Part shown: in pieces, positions 1-7,282 of the stretch | How the letters are laid out: each line of letters opens with the position of its first letter | Numbering within the stretch: position 1 is the stretch's first letter | Source of the DNA: Alphaproteobacteria bacterium | GTDB taxonomy: Bacteria > Pseudomonadota > Alphaproteobacteria > Rhizobiales > JAKIUO01 | Assembly (NCBI GenBank): GCA_024279115.1 | Contig: JAJRRW010000002.1 | Location: 1 to 39,201 of the forward strand | Direction of reading: 5' to 3' | DNA length: 39,201 bases | Position numbers and translations under genes: made by a program | The notes under the pieces: model-generated | Database searches by the model: none | Told to the model about the DNA's origin: nothing | The model's input: only the letters and a program-made list of their open reading frames with translations

Positions 1-177
1 CGGGAGGCAAGCGTGACCACGCGCCGCGCTGTAGCGCGCCACATCGGAGGCCCGCCGTAGGCGGAACAGCCGCGAGATAAAACAAAAACTCCGACCACCG
101 GGAGGCAAGCGCGACTGCGCGCCGCGCTGTAGCGCGCCACATCGGAGGCCACGCGTCAGCGTGAATAGCCGCGAGAT
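1..177. repeat. Two copies of a ~78-bp structured repeat (98-bp period)
   Basis: Copy 1 spans about 1-78 and copy 2 about 99-177. Both start CGGGAGGCAAGCG and end AGCCGCGAGAT. Each copy can form three hairpins: GCGT/ACGC (11-22) versus GCGC/GCGC (109-120); an invariant CGCGC-TGTA-GCGCG (25-38 and 123-137); and CCGCC-GTA-GGCGG (52-64) versus CACGC-GTCA-GCGTG (150-163). The copies differ mainly inside the stems, and those differences preserve pairing. The array lies downstream of the stop codon of the minus-strand aspartic protease gene, and the upstream side is cut by the window edge, so further copies may exist. It could be an intergenic repeat family or a tandem structured RNA; the strand is unknown. 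Confidence 0.75.
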
Positions 178-181
178 CAAA

Positions 182-754
182 CTATTGAACAAGCACGAGT
201 TGCCGGCCACTCATCTCGAAGCGCTCTAGACGACCGATAAAGCTCATGCCCAGCAAGGAAATATGCAAGGCCCCTTCTTCGTGTACGAAGGCTTTGACAT
301 TTTTGACTTCGATATCGCCGATCTGAATGGATTGCAGCATCACGGGCGCAACTTTGGTGACACCATTGGCGGTCCGCGCTCGCCCGGTATATTTCAGGTC
401 GTCGGTCAGCCCCAGACTGTCAGCATCCTCAAATCTCAATGCCACATAGGTTGCCCCGGTGTCGGCGATCAGCTTGATGCGGCTATCATTGATATTGGCA
501 TTGACTTCGAAATGACCGGTGCGCCCAGCCTGCAGGACAACGCGACCATAACCGCTGTCGTCTTGTTGCGGGAGCAATTGATCTTGCTGCGCGGCTTCAA
601 CGGCAAGCTCGCGGGCTTGTTGCTGCTGGTCGGCGCGGCCCTCAAGAAAAGCCCCGATCCGCTCATCCAGATAAAAGAAGCCGGCAAAGGCAATAACAAA
701 CACAGACAACCACAACAAGGCTTCGCCTAGAGTGTTGCGCAATCCGCTGGTCAT
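182..754 (-). CDS. Membrane-anchored retropepsin-like aspartic protease (TIGR02281-type), paralogue 1
   Basis: This is a single-domain aspartic protease of the clan AA family found in alphaproteobacteria. The N-terminus carries one membrane segment (about residues 14-31), followed by a charged Gln-rich linker. The protease domain then shows the catalytic DTGATYVAL motif and the C-terminal LLGMSFIGRL motif typical of the family. It probably acts as a homodimer on the periplasmic side of the inner membrane, which is inference. I chose the ATG at 754 rather than the TTG at 757 of the ORF track, because AGGAG sits six bases upstream of that ATG. The paralogue at 867-1571 lies about 110 bp upstream on the same strand, so the two may be cotranscribed. 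The natural substrate is unknown. Confidence 0.85.
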   Translation of the reverse strand: MTSGLRNTLGEALLWLSVFVIAFAGFFYLDERIGAFLEGRADQQQQARELAVEAAQQDQLLPQQDDSGYGRVVLQAGRTGHFEVNANINDSRIKLIADTGATYVALRFEDADSLGLTDDLKYTGRARTANGVTKVAPVMLQSIQIGDIEVKNVKAFVHEEGALHISLLGMSFIGRLERFEMSGRQLVLVQ

Positions 755-866
755 CAAGATCTCCTGTTCGGGCAGCTGGTTGGAATATCAGGATATATAA
801 TATTCAAAAAGCCTGCCAAATTGCCAGTCATGTCGGTCAAAACAGTGAGTGTCGTTAATTTTGCAT

Positions 867-1571
867 TTATCGCCGCAAGATCAAAACACCGTTCTTGACC
901 TCATAAGAGCGCAAACGGCTTAAGAAACTCATACCGAGCAGGCTTTGTGACAAGGCACCTGGCCGCGAGATATGGGCTTGCATATTGCTTGCGCCGATAT
1001 CGCCGATTGATATGGCCTGCAATCGAACCATGGCCACCATGGCCTGACCATTGGCCGTATTGACGGGAACAGAATAAGATAATCGCGACATATCGATCCC
1101 GGCACGGCGCGCATCTTGCGGGGTTAACACAATGCCACTGGCCCCGGTATCCACCATCATTTCGATGGGGGCGCCATTGACCCGCACGCGCGTCACATAA
1201 TGGCCGTTGATCCGCCTTGGTATCTCGACGACACTTTCGCCCTCGCTATTGCGATAGCTCATATTGACCAGCCCTGGCATCAGCTCGCCGACCACGCGGC
1301 GCGCCACAGTTTCGAACTCAAACCGAAAACTGTAAACGGTGACCAGCGCCAGCGCGATGGCCAGCCAGATGGCAATATCCTTGATCATCCGCGAGCCCTG
1401 CCCCCGATACGACATCAAGGTGCCGCCACCAATGAAAATCAGCAACACGATGCCGGTCATGATCCCCGCAAATTCACCCTGCTCCAGTCCCGCAATCGTG
1501 CCGCCATCTCCGCGCAGCATCAAAACGATTGCCGCGATAACCAGAAGGATAATACCAAGCCAGGCTGTCAT
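867..1571 (-). CDS. Membrane-anchored retropepsin-like aspartic protease, paralogue 2 (three TM segments)
   Basis: This 234-aa protein is a second member of the same TIGR02281-like family. The N-terminal third holds about three hydrophobic segments (roughly residues 3-18, 35-50 and 68-84), more than in paralogue 1. The catalytic motif is VDTGASGIVL, and the C-terminal LLGMSFLSRL motif closely matches the LLGMSFIGRL of the downstream paralogue. The arrangement suggests a tandem duplication followed by divergence of the membrane anchor. The ATG at 1571 has only a weak upstream GGGA. The substrate is unknown; catalytic competence is inferred from the intact D-T-G triad. Confidence 0.85.
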   Translation of the reverse strand: MTAWLGIILLVIAAIVLMLRGDGGTIAGLEQGEFAGIMTGIVLLIFIGGGTLMSYRGQGSRMIKDIAIWLAIALALVTVYSFRFEFETVARRVVGELMPGLVNMSYRNSEGESVVEIPRRINGHYVTRVRVNGAPIEMMVDTGASGIVLTPQDARRAGIDMSRLSYSVPVNTANGQAMVAMVRLQAISIGDIGASNMQAHISRPGALSQSLLGMSFLSRLRSYEVKNGVLILRR

Positions 1572-1751
1572 AAAGATGATCCCGTTTCATTTTCAAATGG
1601 CTTTTTCGCGCGTCTTGTCCAAAATGCACCGCGCGCGCAAACCGATTGAACGCCAGAATAGGCTGATAAAGCGGTATTGTTAAGATCAGGACAAAAAAGT
1701 CCTCGCGGCATTTTGAGCGCACATAACGTCGCTGACCGGGCCTGACCCAAA

Positions 1752-1815
1752 ATCCAGAGCAATATGAAACAATCTCACCTATTCGCCCTGGCCCAAGGGC
1801 AAGCCCGGAGAGCCG
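1752..1815. repeat. Dispersed GC-rich intergenic repeat, copy 1
   Basis: The 271-bp gap between the kinase and the aspartic protease holds ATCCAGAGCAA (1752-1762), followed about 45 bp later by GGGCAAGCCCGGAGAGC (1797-1813). The same two blocks, with GGGCAAGCCCGGGGAGC, occur in the same order and at nearly the same spacing at 4295-4361. This is a short intergenic repeat rather than a gene; the ORFs called here in several frames show no protein-like features. Confidence 0.6.
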
Positions 1816-1842
1816 GGATCTGGCGCTTGCGAGACCAAACAC

Positions 1843-3480
1843 TCAAGCCATCGACGACACGCCTCTCTGGGAGGTCTCATTTGTGACTGGCTTTTGGGCC
1901 AATTGCTGTAGCGAAACTTGCTCTTCATCCACTGTCGAGGGCTGATCAACCTGGTGTGGAACAGCTTGTAACAAGTCAGGCTGAATTTGCGGCATGACCT
2001 GTAGCACGCGGGATTTGGGGAACATGGCAATGACTTCGGTGCCTTCGCGCATTTTCGTCTTGAGCTCAAACAAGCCGCCATGCAGCGTGATCAGCCCCTT
2101 GACGATCGGAATACCCAGCCCCGTGCCACCTTCGGCATTTTCATGAGCCAGCGAGCCTTGGCCAAACGACGACAAAACGCGCGGCAGCTCCTCTTGGGGG
2201 ATGCCCGGTCCGTTGTCCTTGATACTAAGATACTGACCATTATTACTGGTACGCCCCGCTGTAACGGTGATGGTGCCACCATTTGGCGTGAACTTGACAG
2301 CATTTGACAACAGGTTGAGCGCGATCTGCCGGATAGCACGTTCATCAGCCCACAAGCGCTCCAGACCCGCTTGATAATTCTGCACGATGGTCAGACTTTT
2401 GGCATCAGCGCGCATTTTGACGAGATGACAACAATCTTCAAGCACCTGCGACAACTGGATGGCTTCTTCATTGAGATCATATTTTCCTGCCTCAATCCGG
2501 GTGATATCGAGAATCTCATTGATGAGGTTTAAAAGATGCTGGCCGCTGGTATGAATATCATTCGAATAGCCTTTGTAGGCGGTGACTTGATGCGGCCCCA
2601 TCATCTCGTCCTTCATCATTTCGGAAAAACCGATAATAGCGTTCAAGGGCGTGCGCAACTCATGGCTCATGGTGGCCAGAAATCGCGATTTAGCCAGATT
2701 GGCCGCCTCGGCGCGGCGGCGCCCCTCTTCTGACACCGAGTGAGACTGTTCAAGTTCGGCGATCAGACTGTCTTTTTCGGTACGCAACATCAAGGTCGTC
2801 AATGTATTGGCGTGCAGATGCGACATCAGATAGATAAAAAAGATATAGGTACCAACGGCCATGCTGGCCATGGCCCAGTAAAACGGCGTGTTCAGATACC
2901 AAAAACGCGCAAACAGAGCGAGAATGACTGGCAGCGTCCCCACATAGACAATGCTAAGCGCCGCATTGGCCAGCATCATGCGCAGTGAGGTAACGATGCT
3001 CAAGGTCACAAAAACAAACATGTGAGCGCGATGGTCGCCAGAGGACAGGCCAAACAGCGCCACGGCTCCCCAGCTCAAACCGTGTAAAAACTCGGCCGTC
3101 ATGATCTTGGTGCGCCAGACATGCCCCTTGATCTCCTTGCGAGGCAATTTGATCAGGCGATGACACAGCAAAATCAGAATGAGCGAGATGACGAACAGGG
3201 CCCCCAGCCAGATGCTGACATGATGCATCGGCGTCCACGCCAGACTGGCAAGCGCGACAATCGAGGCAATCACCGGCAGAATAATAGACGCCTTGATGCT
3301 GTTTTGTGCAAATAAATAGAGCAATTCATGCTCGAATTCGGGGCGTCCATCTGTGCGGTGCGTGAGTTTTTCTCGCGCCTCGCGCACACTTGCATCAAGC
3401 CGCTTCACATTTCGAGGGCTTCGTCGCCGCGAATTTCCATTGCCGGCCTCATAGGATCCGGGTTCAAATTCTTGATTCAT
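1843..3480 (-). CDS. Multi-TM sensor histidine kinase of the PleC/DivJ-like group
   Basis: This is an inner-membrane histidine kinase of about 545 aa. A charged N-terminus is followed by about six hydrophobic segments (roughly residues 65-220) and a short coiled region. The HisKA domain has the H-box ATMSHELRTPLNAIIGFSEM, with the phosphoacceptor His near residue 273. The ATPase domain shows an N-box (LNLLSNAVKFTPNGG), a G1 box (DNGPGIP) and a G2 box (GGTGLGIPIV). The H-box and the region after it resemble PleC/DivJ/PdhS kinases, which act on DivK-type regulators in alphaproteobacteria. No response regulator is adjacent and the sensor has no recognised ligand domain, so the signal and partner are unknown. 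The start is taken at the ATG at 3480 because the longer ORF start (3531) lacks any ribosome-binding site; this choice is uncertain. Confidence 0.85.
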   Translation of the reverse strand: MNQEFEPGSYEAGNGNSRRRSPRNVKRLDASVREAREKLTHRTDGRPEFEHELLYLFAQNSIKASIILPVIASIVALASLAWTPMHHVSIWLGALFVISLILILLCHRLIKLPRKEIKGHVWRTKIMTAEFLHGLSWGAVALFGLSSGDHRAHMFVFVTLSIVTSLRMMLANAALSIVYVGTLPVILALFARFWYLNTPFYWAMASMAVGTYIFFIYLMSHLHANTLTTLMLRTEKDSLIAELEQSHSVSEEGRRRAEAANLAKSRFLATMSHELRTPLNAIIGFSEMMKDEMMGPHQVTAYKGYSNDIHTSGQHLLNLINEILDITRIEAGKYDLNEEAIQLSQVLEDCCHLVKMRADAKSLTIVQNYQAGLERLWADERAIRQIALNLLSNAVKFTPNGGTITVTAGRTSNNGQYLSIKDNGPGIPQEELPRVLSSFGQGSLAHENAEGGTGLGIPIVKGLITLHGGLFELKTKMREGTEVIAMFPKSRVLQVMPQIQPDLLQAVPHQVDQPSTVDEEQVSLQQLAQKPVTNETSQRGVSSMA

Positions 3481-3682
3481 GGGTCTCGCGTCCTGGCTCG
3501 TCCTATTGGCAAATACATACTCAAGGAACATGCGAGCGGATCAAGCAATCGATCGCTCATAATTTTGACGCAAAACAGGGGTGATTGCACAGCATAGGTT
3601 GGAAGTTCCTAATTTCCCGTATACAGCTATCTCGACCCGCAAAGCTGACGATTATCAATTCACCAGGACCTGAAGCACAAAC

Positions 3683-4201
3683 ATGTCATTGACAAGAAAA
3701 CTAAAACGGCTCTGGCGCAAAACATTTCCCTGGCTTCGGGTCGCCGTGCTCATCGCTCTCATTGCCTATGCCCTTGGCGAAGGCGATGGACCTCCGCGAT
3801 ATGATCTTGCAGGGACGCCGCGATTGGTGGATGGCGACAGCCTGTTTGTCGATGGTCTGGAGATCAGGTTGAAAAATATCGATGCACCAGAAGGGCGGCA
3901 AACTTGCCAGCGAGCCGGAAAAAACTGGCGCTGCGGACAAGAGGCGACACGGCGCCTGCGCCAGTTGATCAATAAGCAGGCCATCTCGTGCAAGGGCGAC
4001 CAGTATGACAAATATAATCGCCTGCTGGCTCTTTGCTTCGTCAACGGACGCGAACTCAACAAATGGATGGTAGCGCAGGGCTGGGCCGTCGCCTTTGGCG
4101 ATTATCGTGATGAGGAGCGCGCCGCAAAACGGGCCAGAAAAGGCATCTGGGCCAGCCAGTTCCAGCGGCCACGGAGCTGGCGCGCCCAGCAAAGGCGGTA
4201 G
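3683..4201 (+). CDS. SNase-like (thermonuclease family) nuclease with N-terminal anchor
   Basis: This 172-aa protein has the staphylococcal nuclease fold. A basic N-terminus and a hydrophobic segment (about residues 18-32) indicate a signal anchor or signal peptide, so it probably acts outside the cytoplasm. The family landmarks are present: VDGDSL, RLKNIDAPEG (supplying the equivalents of Arg35, Asp40 and Glu43), and DKYNRLLA with the Arg87 equivalent. It should therefore be an active Ca2+-dependent nuclease. The domain contains Cys residues (QTCQR, WRCGQ, ISCKG, ALCFV) that could form disulfides. The C-terminus is basic. It is divergent from the kinase gene, and the intervening 200 bp probably holds both promoters. 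Confidence 0.88.
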   Translation: MSLTRKLKRLWRKTFPWLRVAVLIALIAYALGEGDGPPRYDLAGTPRLVDGDSLFVDGLEIRLKNIDAPEGRQTCQRAGKNWRCGQEATRRLRQLINKQAISCKGDQYDKYNRLLALCFVNGRELNKWMVAQGWAVAFGDYRDEERAAKRARKGIWASQFQRPRSWRAQQRR

Positions 4202-4294
4202 CGAGCAGCAGCGACAGAGGAAAGGAGTGTAAGCGGACCAACAGACTATCAAATGCGGCCCTCTACGATAACCGCTTCCCGGGCTTGCACCAGG

Positions 4295-4361
4295 ATCCAG
4301 AGCAAAGAAAATGACAGATTGCAACTTGCTCCCTGGGCCCCGGGGCAAGCCCGGGGAGCAA
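4295..4361. repeat. Dispersed GC-rich intergenic repeat, copy 2, with strong hairpin
   Basis: This copy shares ATCCAGAGCAA (4295-4305) and GGGCAAGCCCGGGGAGC with the element at 1752-1815. Its right half folds into a 12-bp stem, TTGCTCCCTGGG (4326-4337) with CCCGGGGAGCAA (4350-4361). No T-run follows, so it is not a typical intrinsic terminator, although it sits between the 3' ends of two convergent genes. Confidence 0.6.
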
Positions 4362-4406
4362 AGGGATAGCGATCAGGGAGCGATAAAACCAGCCATCACA
4401 CAACAC

Positions 4407-4448
4407 AAAAAAATCCCCATAAACCACTGCCCGAAGACATGGTTTATG
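4407..4448 (-). terminator. Rho-independent terminator of the FadL-like gene
   Basis: Read on the minus strand, the stem CATAAACCA/TGGTTTATG extends through TGTC-TTCG-GGCA, giving a UUCG tetraloop, and is followed by GGGGA and seven T residues. This is a good intrinsic terminator about 110 bp after the stop codon of the FadL-like gene. Confidence 0.85.
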
Positions 4449-4462
4449 AGGATGAAATGCTT

Positions 4463-4555
4463 TAGCCGGCTCTCCCCCCGAAGAACCGGCTATGCGTGAG
4501 AAAGAAATGTCGAATTACTTGTTACTTAAATAAGACGACATGTCCTCTTTCTCAC
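4463..4555 (-). other. Two further 3' UTR hairpins after the FadL-like gene
   Basis: Between the stop codon (4558) and the terminator lie two inverted repeats. One is GTGAGAAAGA (4496-4505) with TCTTTCTCAC (4546-4555), continued by ATGTC/GACAT across a small internal loop. The other is TAGCCGG (4463-4469) with CCGGCTA (4486-4492). The FadL-like mRNA would therefore end in three successive stem-loops. They may protect the 3' end or be processed as a 3'-UTR small RNA; both are inferences. Confidence 0.6.
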
Positions 4556-4557
4556 TT

Positions 4558-5802
4558 TTACCACTTGCTTCGCAGGCCGATGGAGATGATATCAGCGCTA
4601 TTGTCTACATTGGCATTTATATCAAAAAAATTGGCACTGTCCTGGTCGGCCCCGGTCAGGCTAATATCTGCATCCTTGAAGAAGATATGAGAATAAGCAA
4701 AGTCCAGCGTCATTGATTCGCTCCACTTGTAACTTGCCCCAAAACCAAGCCAAATACGGTCAGAGTCTGGCGTCGAGGGACCTCTTTCAGCGTCTGTCAC
4801 AGGTGATCTTTCAAAACCAATACCCGCACGACCTGTTATTTTCTCACTCATCTTCAATTCTGCGCCAAACGAGACATACCAGCCATCATCCCAATCATAT
4901 TGCACAGAGCCCAGCTTGGCACCAGTTGACGCTTGCTTAAAGACATAATCCTCGAACACGCTCCAATCGGTCCATTCCACATTTGCCATGACGGCAAAAT
5001 TGGGAGTGAGTTCCTGGCGAATACTGGCAGTTACCATTTGAGGCGAGGTATAATCGGCGGTGATATCAACATGTGGCAGAACTCCAGGTACATTTACGTA
5101 TCCCTGCAGAGAATGTTTGACGGCGGAACGATAGCCAATGCCAATATTTGTTCCTGTCGTTTCCGATTTGTAGAGCGCTCCAAGCGTGAAACCAAATCCC
5201 AGATCGTCTGCTACGATTTTCTGATCAACCTTCCCGGGAACATATATCTGATTGATTGTACGCACATACATATATTCGACCTGCAACCCAGCGGCGACTG
5301 AAATCTCAGGTGTGATCTTGTATCCGATGGTCGGCGCTGCGTTAAGTACCAGCAATTTCGAGGCCTGGAAATATTCATCGCCTTGCCATGTATATGGATC
5401 TGCATTCGTTGCCACACCAGCTGGTGCGTTAAAGGACAGCCCGACATAAAAGTCTTTATTCAGCTGATAATTAACATAAGATGCGCCCATCAAAGACAAG
5501 TCATCCTTGGTTATGCCAACCTCACCAGGATTATCCATATTTATTTCGGTGTTCGGGATAATCAGGGAGTAATTCGAAGAGGTATTCGTACCATCCAGCG
5601 CTGTAACCGCAGCGGGGTTCCAATACATCGAGGAGAGGTTTGTGCCAGCGGCGCTATCGGCATATGCGAGCCCGGTCCCGGTCGTCGACTGCTGCCTTAA
5701 AGAAAAACCACCTGCAATTGCAGAGCTCGCAATCACCAAGCTGCTTCCTACAATGACCCCCGATGCGATGTATCCAATAGTGCGCATGTACTTAGTTCCC
5801 AT
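4558..5802 (-). CDS. FadL/TodX-family (OMPP1) outer-membrane channel
   Basis: This is a 414-aa outer-membrane beta-barrel of the FadL family, whose members carry long-chain fatty acids or other hydrophobic compounds across the outer membrane. The signal peptide ends near SSAIA-GGF. The mature N-terminus, GGFSLRQQSTTGTGLAYAD, and the NPAA motif shortly after are the family's hatch-region signature. The protein ends in Trp (ISIGLRSKW), the terminal aromatic signal for BAM-mediated insertion. The ORF starts at 5802, but the ATG at 5787 (sixth codon) gives a more usual signal peptide and has GGGAA upstream, so it may be the true start. The gene stands alone, divergent from efp. The actual substrate cannot be told from the sequence. 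Confidence 0.9.
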   Translation of the reverse strand: MGTKYMRTIGYIASGVIVGSSLVIASSAIAGGFSLRQQSTTGTGLAYADSAAGTNLSSMYWNPAAVTALDGTNTSSNYSLIIPNTEINMDNPGEVGITKDDLSLMGASYVNYQLNKDFYVGLSFNAPAGVATNADPYTWQGDEYFQASKLLVLNAAPTIGYKITPEISVAAGLQVEYMYVRTINQIYVPGKVDQKIVADDLGFGFTLGALYKSETTGTNIGIGYRSAVKHSLQGYVNVPGVLPHVDITADYTSPQMVTASIRQELTPNFAVMANVEWTDWSVFEDYVFKQASTGAKLGSVQYDWDDGWYVSFGAELKMSEKITGRAGIGFERSPVTDAERGPSTPDSDRIWLGFGASYKWSESMTLDFAYSHIFFKDADISLTGADQDSANFFDINANVDNSADIISIGLRSKW

Positions 5803-5893
5803 TTTTTCGGTTTTTTAGATGTTGCCCTTGTTTGGGGTACAATAGGCATGATGAAACATGATGCACAATGGCATTTGGTCGAATCTTGTCAAG

Positions 5894-5926
5894 TTTGTGA
5901 CGAAACTGTGTCCCCCATGTCACAAA
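5894..5926. promoter_or_regulatory. Candidate operator upstream of the FadL-like gene
   Basis: In the 256-bp divergent region between the FadL-like gene and efp there is an 8-bp inverted repeat, TTTGTGAC (5894-5901) and GTCACAAA (5919-5926), with 17 bp between the arms. The half-sites resemble TGTGA/TCACA of CRP/FNR proteins, but the spacing is far too wide for a standard CRP site. It could bind a dimer on two faces or form a hairpin. Nothing else notable was seen in this gap. Confidence 0.35.
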
Positions 5927-6058
5927 GAACGAAAATGAACCAGACTGCTCCATTTGGACGCACCGCCAAGTCTCAAGCTCCGCCCTTGCAAAGTCTCGCT
6001 TTAGCCGCTAGCAAACCCCTATATTCTTTCAGACCCCCAAGTTCAGGATCACACTCCC

Positions 6059-6622
6059 ATGAAAATCAACGGCAATGATATCCGCCCCGGCAACGTCATC
6101 CAGCACAAGGGAGAGCTTTGGTCTGCAGTGAAAATCCAGGCCGTCAAACCTGGCAAGGGTGGTGCTTTTGCGCAGGTCGAATTGAAGAACCTCATCACGG
6201 GTTCCAAGCTCAATGAGCGCTTTCGCGCCACCGAGACCATTGAACGGGTGCGCCTTGATCAAAACGAATATCAATATCTCTACGCGGAAGGCGACATGCT
6301 GGTGTTCATGGACACCACGAGCTATGAGCAGATCGAATTGCAAAAAGAATTCGTGGGAGAGCGTGCCGCCTTTTTACAAGATGGCATGATGGTCAAGGTC
6401 GAAAGCTTTGAAGAAAAGCCCATTGGTGTCGAGCTGCCTGATCAGGTGACGCTTGAGGTCGCCGAGACAGAGGCAGTCGTCAAAGGTCAAACTGCCGCCA
6501 GTTCCTACAAGCCAGCGACGATGGAAAACGGCGTTCGCGTCATGGTCCCCCCCTTCATCAAGCAAGGTGAAAAAATCATCGTGCAAACCAGCGACACCAC
6601 CTATCTGCGGCGCGCCGACTAG
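6059..6622 (+). CDS. efp: Translation elongation factor P
   Basis: EF-P binds the ribosome between the P and E sites and relieves stalling at polyproline stretches. The 187-aa length and three-domain layout are those of the family: an N-terminal KOW-like domain ([16 protein letters not shown]), a central OB domain ([11 protein letters not shown]), and a C-terminal OB domain ending YLRRAD. The modified tip loop reads KPGKGGAF, with the Lys at residue 33 at the position that EpmA/EpmB modify in other bacteria; neither gene is in the window. The TAG stop codon at 6620-6622 lies in the first bases (CTAG) of a palindromic repeat element, so the 3' end of the gene and the element overlap. Confidence 0.98.
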   Translation: MKINGNDIRPGNVIQHKGELWSAVKIQAVKPGKGGAFAQVELKNLITGSKLNERFRATETIERVRLDQNEYQYLYAEGDMLVFMDTTSYEQIELQKEFVGERAAFLQDGMMVKVESFEEKPIGVELPDQVTLEVAETEAVVKGQTAASSYKPATMENGVRVMVPPFIKQGEKIIVQTSDTTYLRRAD

Positions 6623-6784
6623 AGCGGCTTGCATTCACTCGCGGTCAGAAACAGATGAACAGTTTTGCTTCGGTTTCAAGTTAAGAAATGCAGGATATAT
6701 CTGGATATTTTCAAATTTCTTGACGCCGAAAACGGAGCAAAAATGTCAGCTGGAATGATTGCGGGTGAACGCAAATTGCTCTAG
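6619..6784. repeat. 166-bp palindromic MITE-like element
   Basis: The whole interval is one imperfect inverted repeat. The left end is CTAGAGCGGCTTGCATTCAC and the right end, reverse-complemented, is CTAGAGCAATTTGCGTTCAC. Inside, TTTTGCTTCGGTTTC and AAGAAAT pair with ATTTCTT and GAAAACGGAGCAAAA, around a short AT-rich centre. No ORF of its own is credible. Both flanking genes end in the terminal CTAG: efp with TAG at 6620-6622, and the minus-strand ORF with TAG at 6781-6783. A shorter relative with the same ends is at 36669-36731. It resembles the non-autonomous palindromic repeats of Rhizobiales genomes; a mobilising transposase is not in the window. Confidence 0.8.
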
Positions 6785-7131
6785 AGCGCCGTGCGCCCAT
6801 ACCCAATCATCCCGACCGGCCCTTTTGCGCCATCTAAAAGGAAATAATCTCGTCCGTATGGCCAATTTGCCCTGCGTTTCCTCCCCTGCAACTGACCCAA
6901 AACGTCTCTGACATACTGACCGCGCATAAATGCAAGATGCCCTGACAATCTGGCCAATCTCGCTGCCTCGGCCTGTCCAGGATCGAGGGGCGAACTTCCC
7001 CTCAATTCAAGCCACAGGGCCGGGCTTTGTGCTTTCGCCGCCAGTGCTTTTCGGGATTGCCCACAGACTGCCCTGCCCCCTTGAAGCCCCAGCTTTTTCC
7101 CCTCCCTCAACGCCACAAACAGCCTCACCAT
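6781..7131 (-). CDS. Hypothetical protein (116 aa), C-terminus ends inside repeat element
   Basis: I do not recognise this protein. It is Arg- and Leu-rich with no signal peptide or membrane segment; the C-terminal half reads WPYGRDYFLLDG and then GMIGYGRTAL. I prefer the ATG at 7131, which has GGGAGG 11 bases upstream, to the GTG at 7164 of the ORF track. Its TAG stop codon is in the terminal CTAG of the palindromic element, so the element's insertion may have set the present C-terminus. It is convergent with efp and divergent from the PadR gene. The reverse strand also has an ORF (6930-7178), but that one is Pro-rich and shows no start signal. It is either a real small gene or a chance ORF. 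Confidence 0.45.
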   Translation of the reverse strand: MVRLFVALREGKKLGLQGGRAVCGQSRKALAAKAQSPALWLELRGSSPLDPGQAEAARLARLSGHLAFMRGQYVRDVLGQLQGRKRRANWPYGRDYFLLDGAKGPVGMIGYGRTAL

Positions 7132-7195
7132 TGCCAAGACCGCCTCCCGCAAAGCCCGCTCCACCAGTAAAACTTTGACGTACGTGTACTTTTCT

Positions 7196-7220
7196 GCTAT
7201 ATATCATATCTATATATAGC
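7196..7220. promoter_or_regulatory. AT-rich dyad, candidate PadR operator
   Basis: An imperfect palindrome, GCTATATA (7196-7203) with TATATAGC (7213-7220), lies about 65 bp before the PadR start codon. PadR-family repressors usually bind AT-rich dyads in their own promoter. This makes it the best candidate for autoregulation and for control of the downstream efflux operon. An ACGTACGT palindrome sits just upstream (7178-7185). Confidence 0.45.
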
Positions 7221-7282
7221 GCGGAAACATATAACATCGACGCCAATGGCGGGTTTACCCCCTCAATTAAAGACCGTTTGAC

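Noticed and set aside
263-730. 155-aa plus-strand ORF
   Set aside because: It is antisense to the aspartic protease gene, which has catalytic motifs and a ribosome-binding site; the plus-strand product has no recognisable features.
1474-1842. 122-aa minus-strand ORF between kinase and protease
   Set aside because: It overlaps the N-terminus of the protease gene and covers a repeat; its composition is not protein-like.
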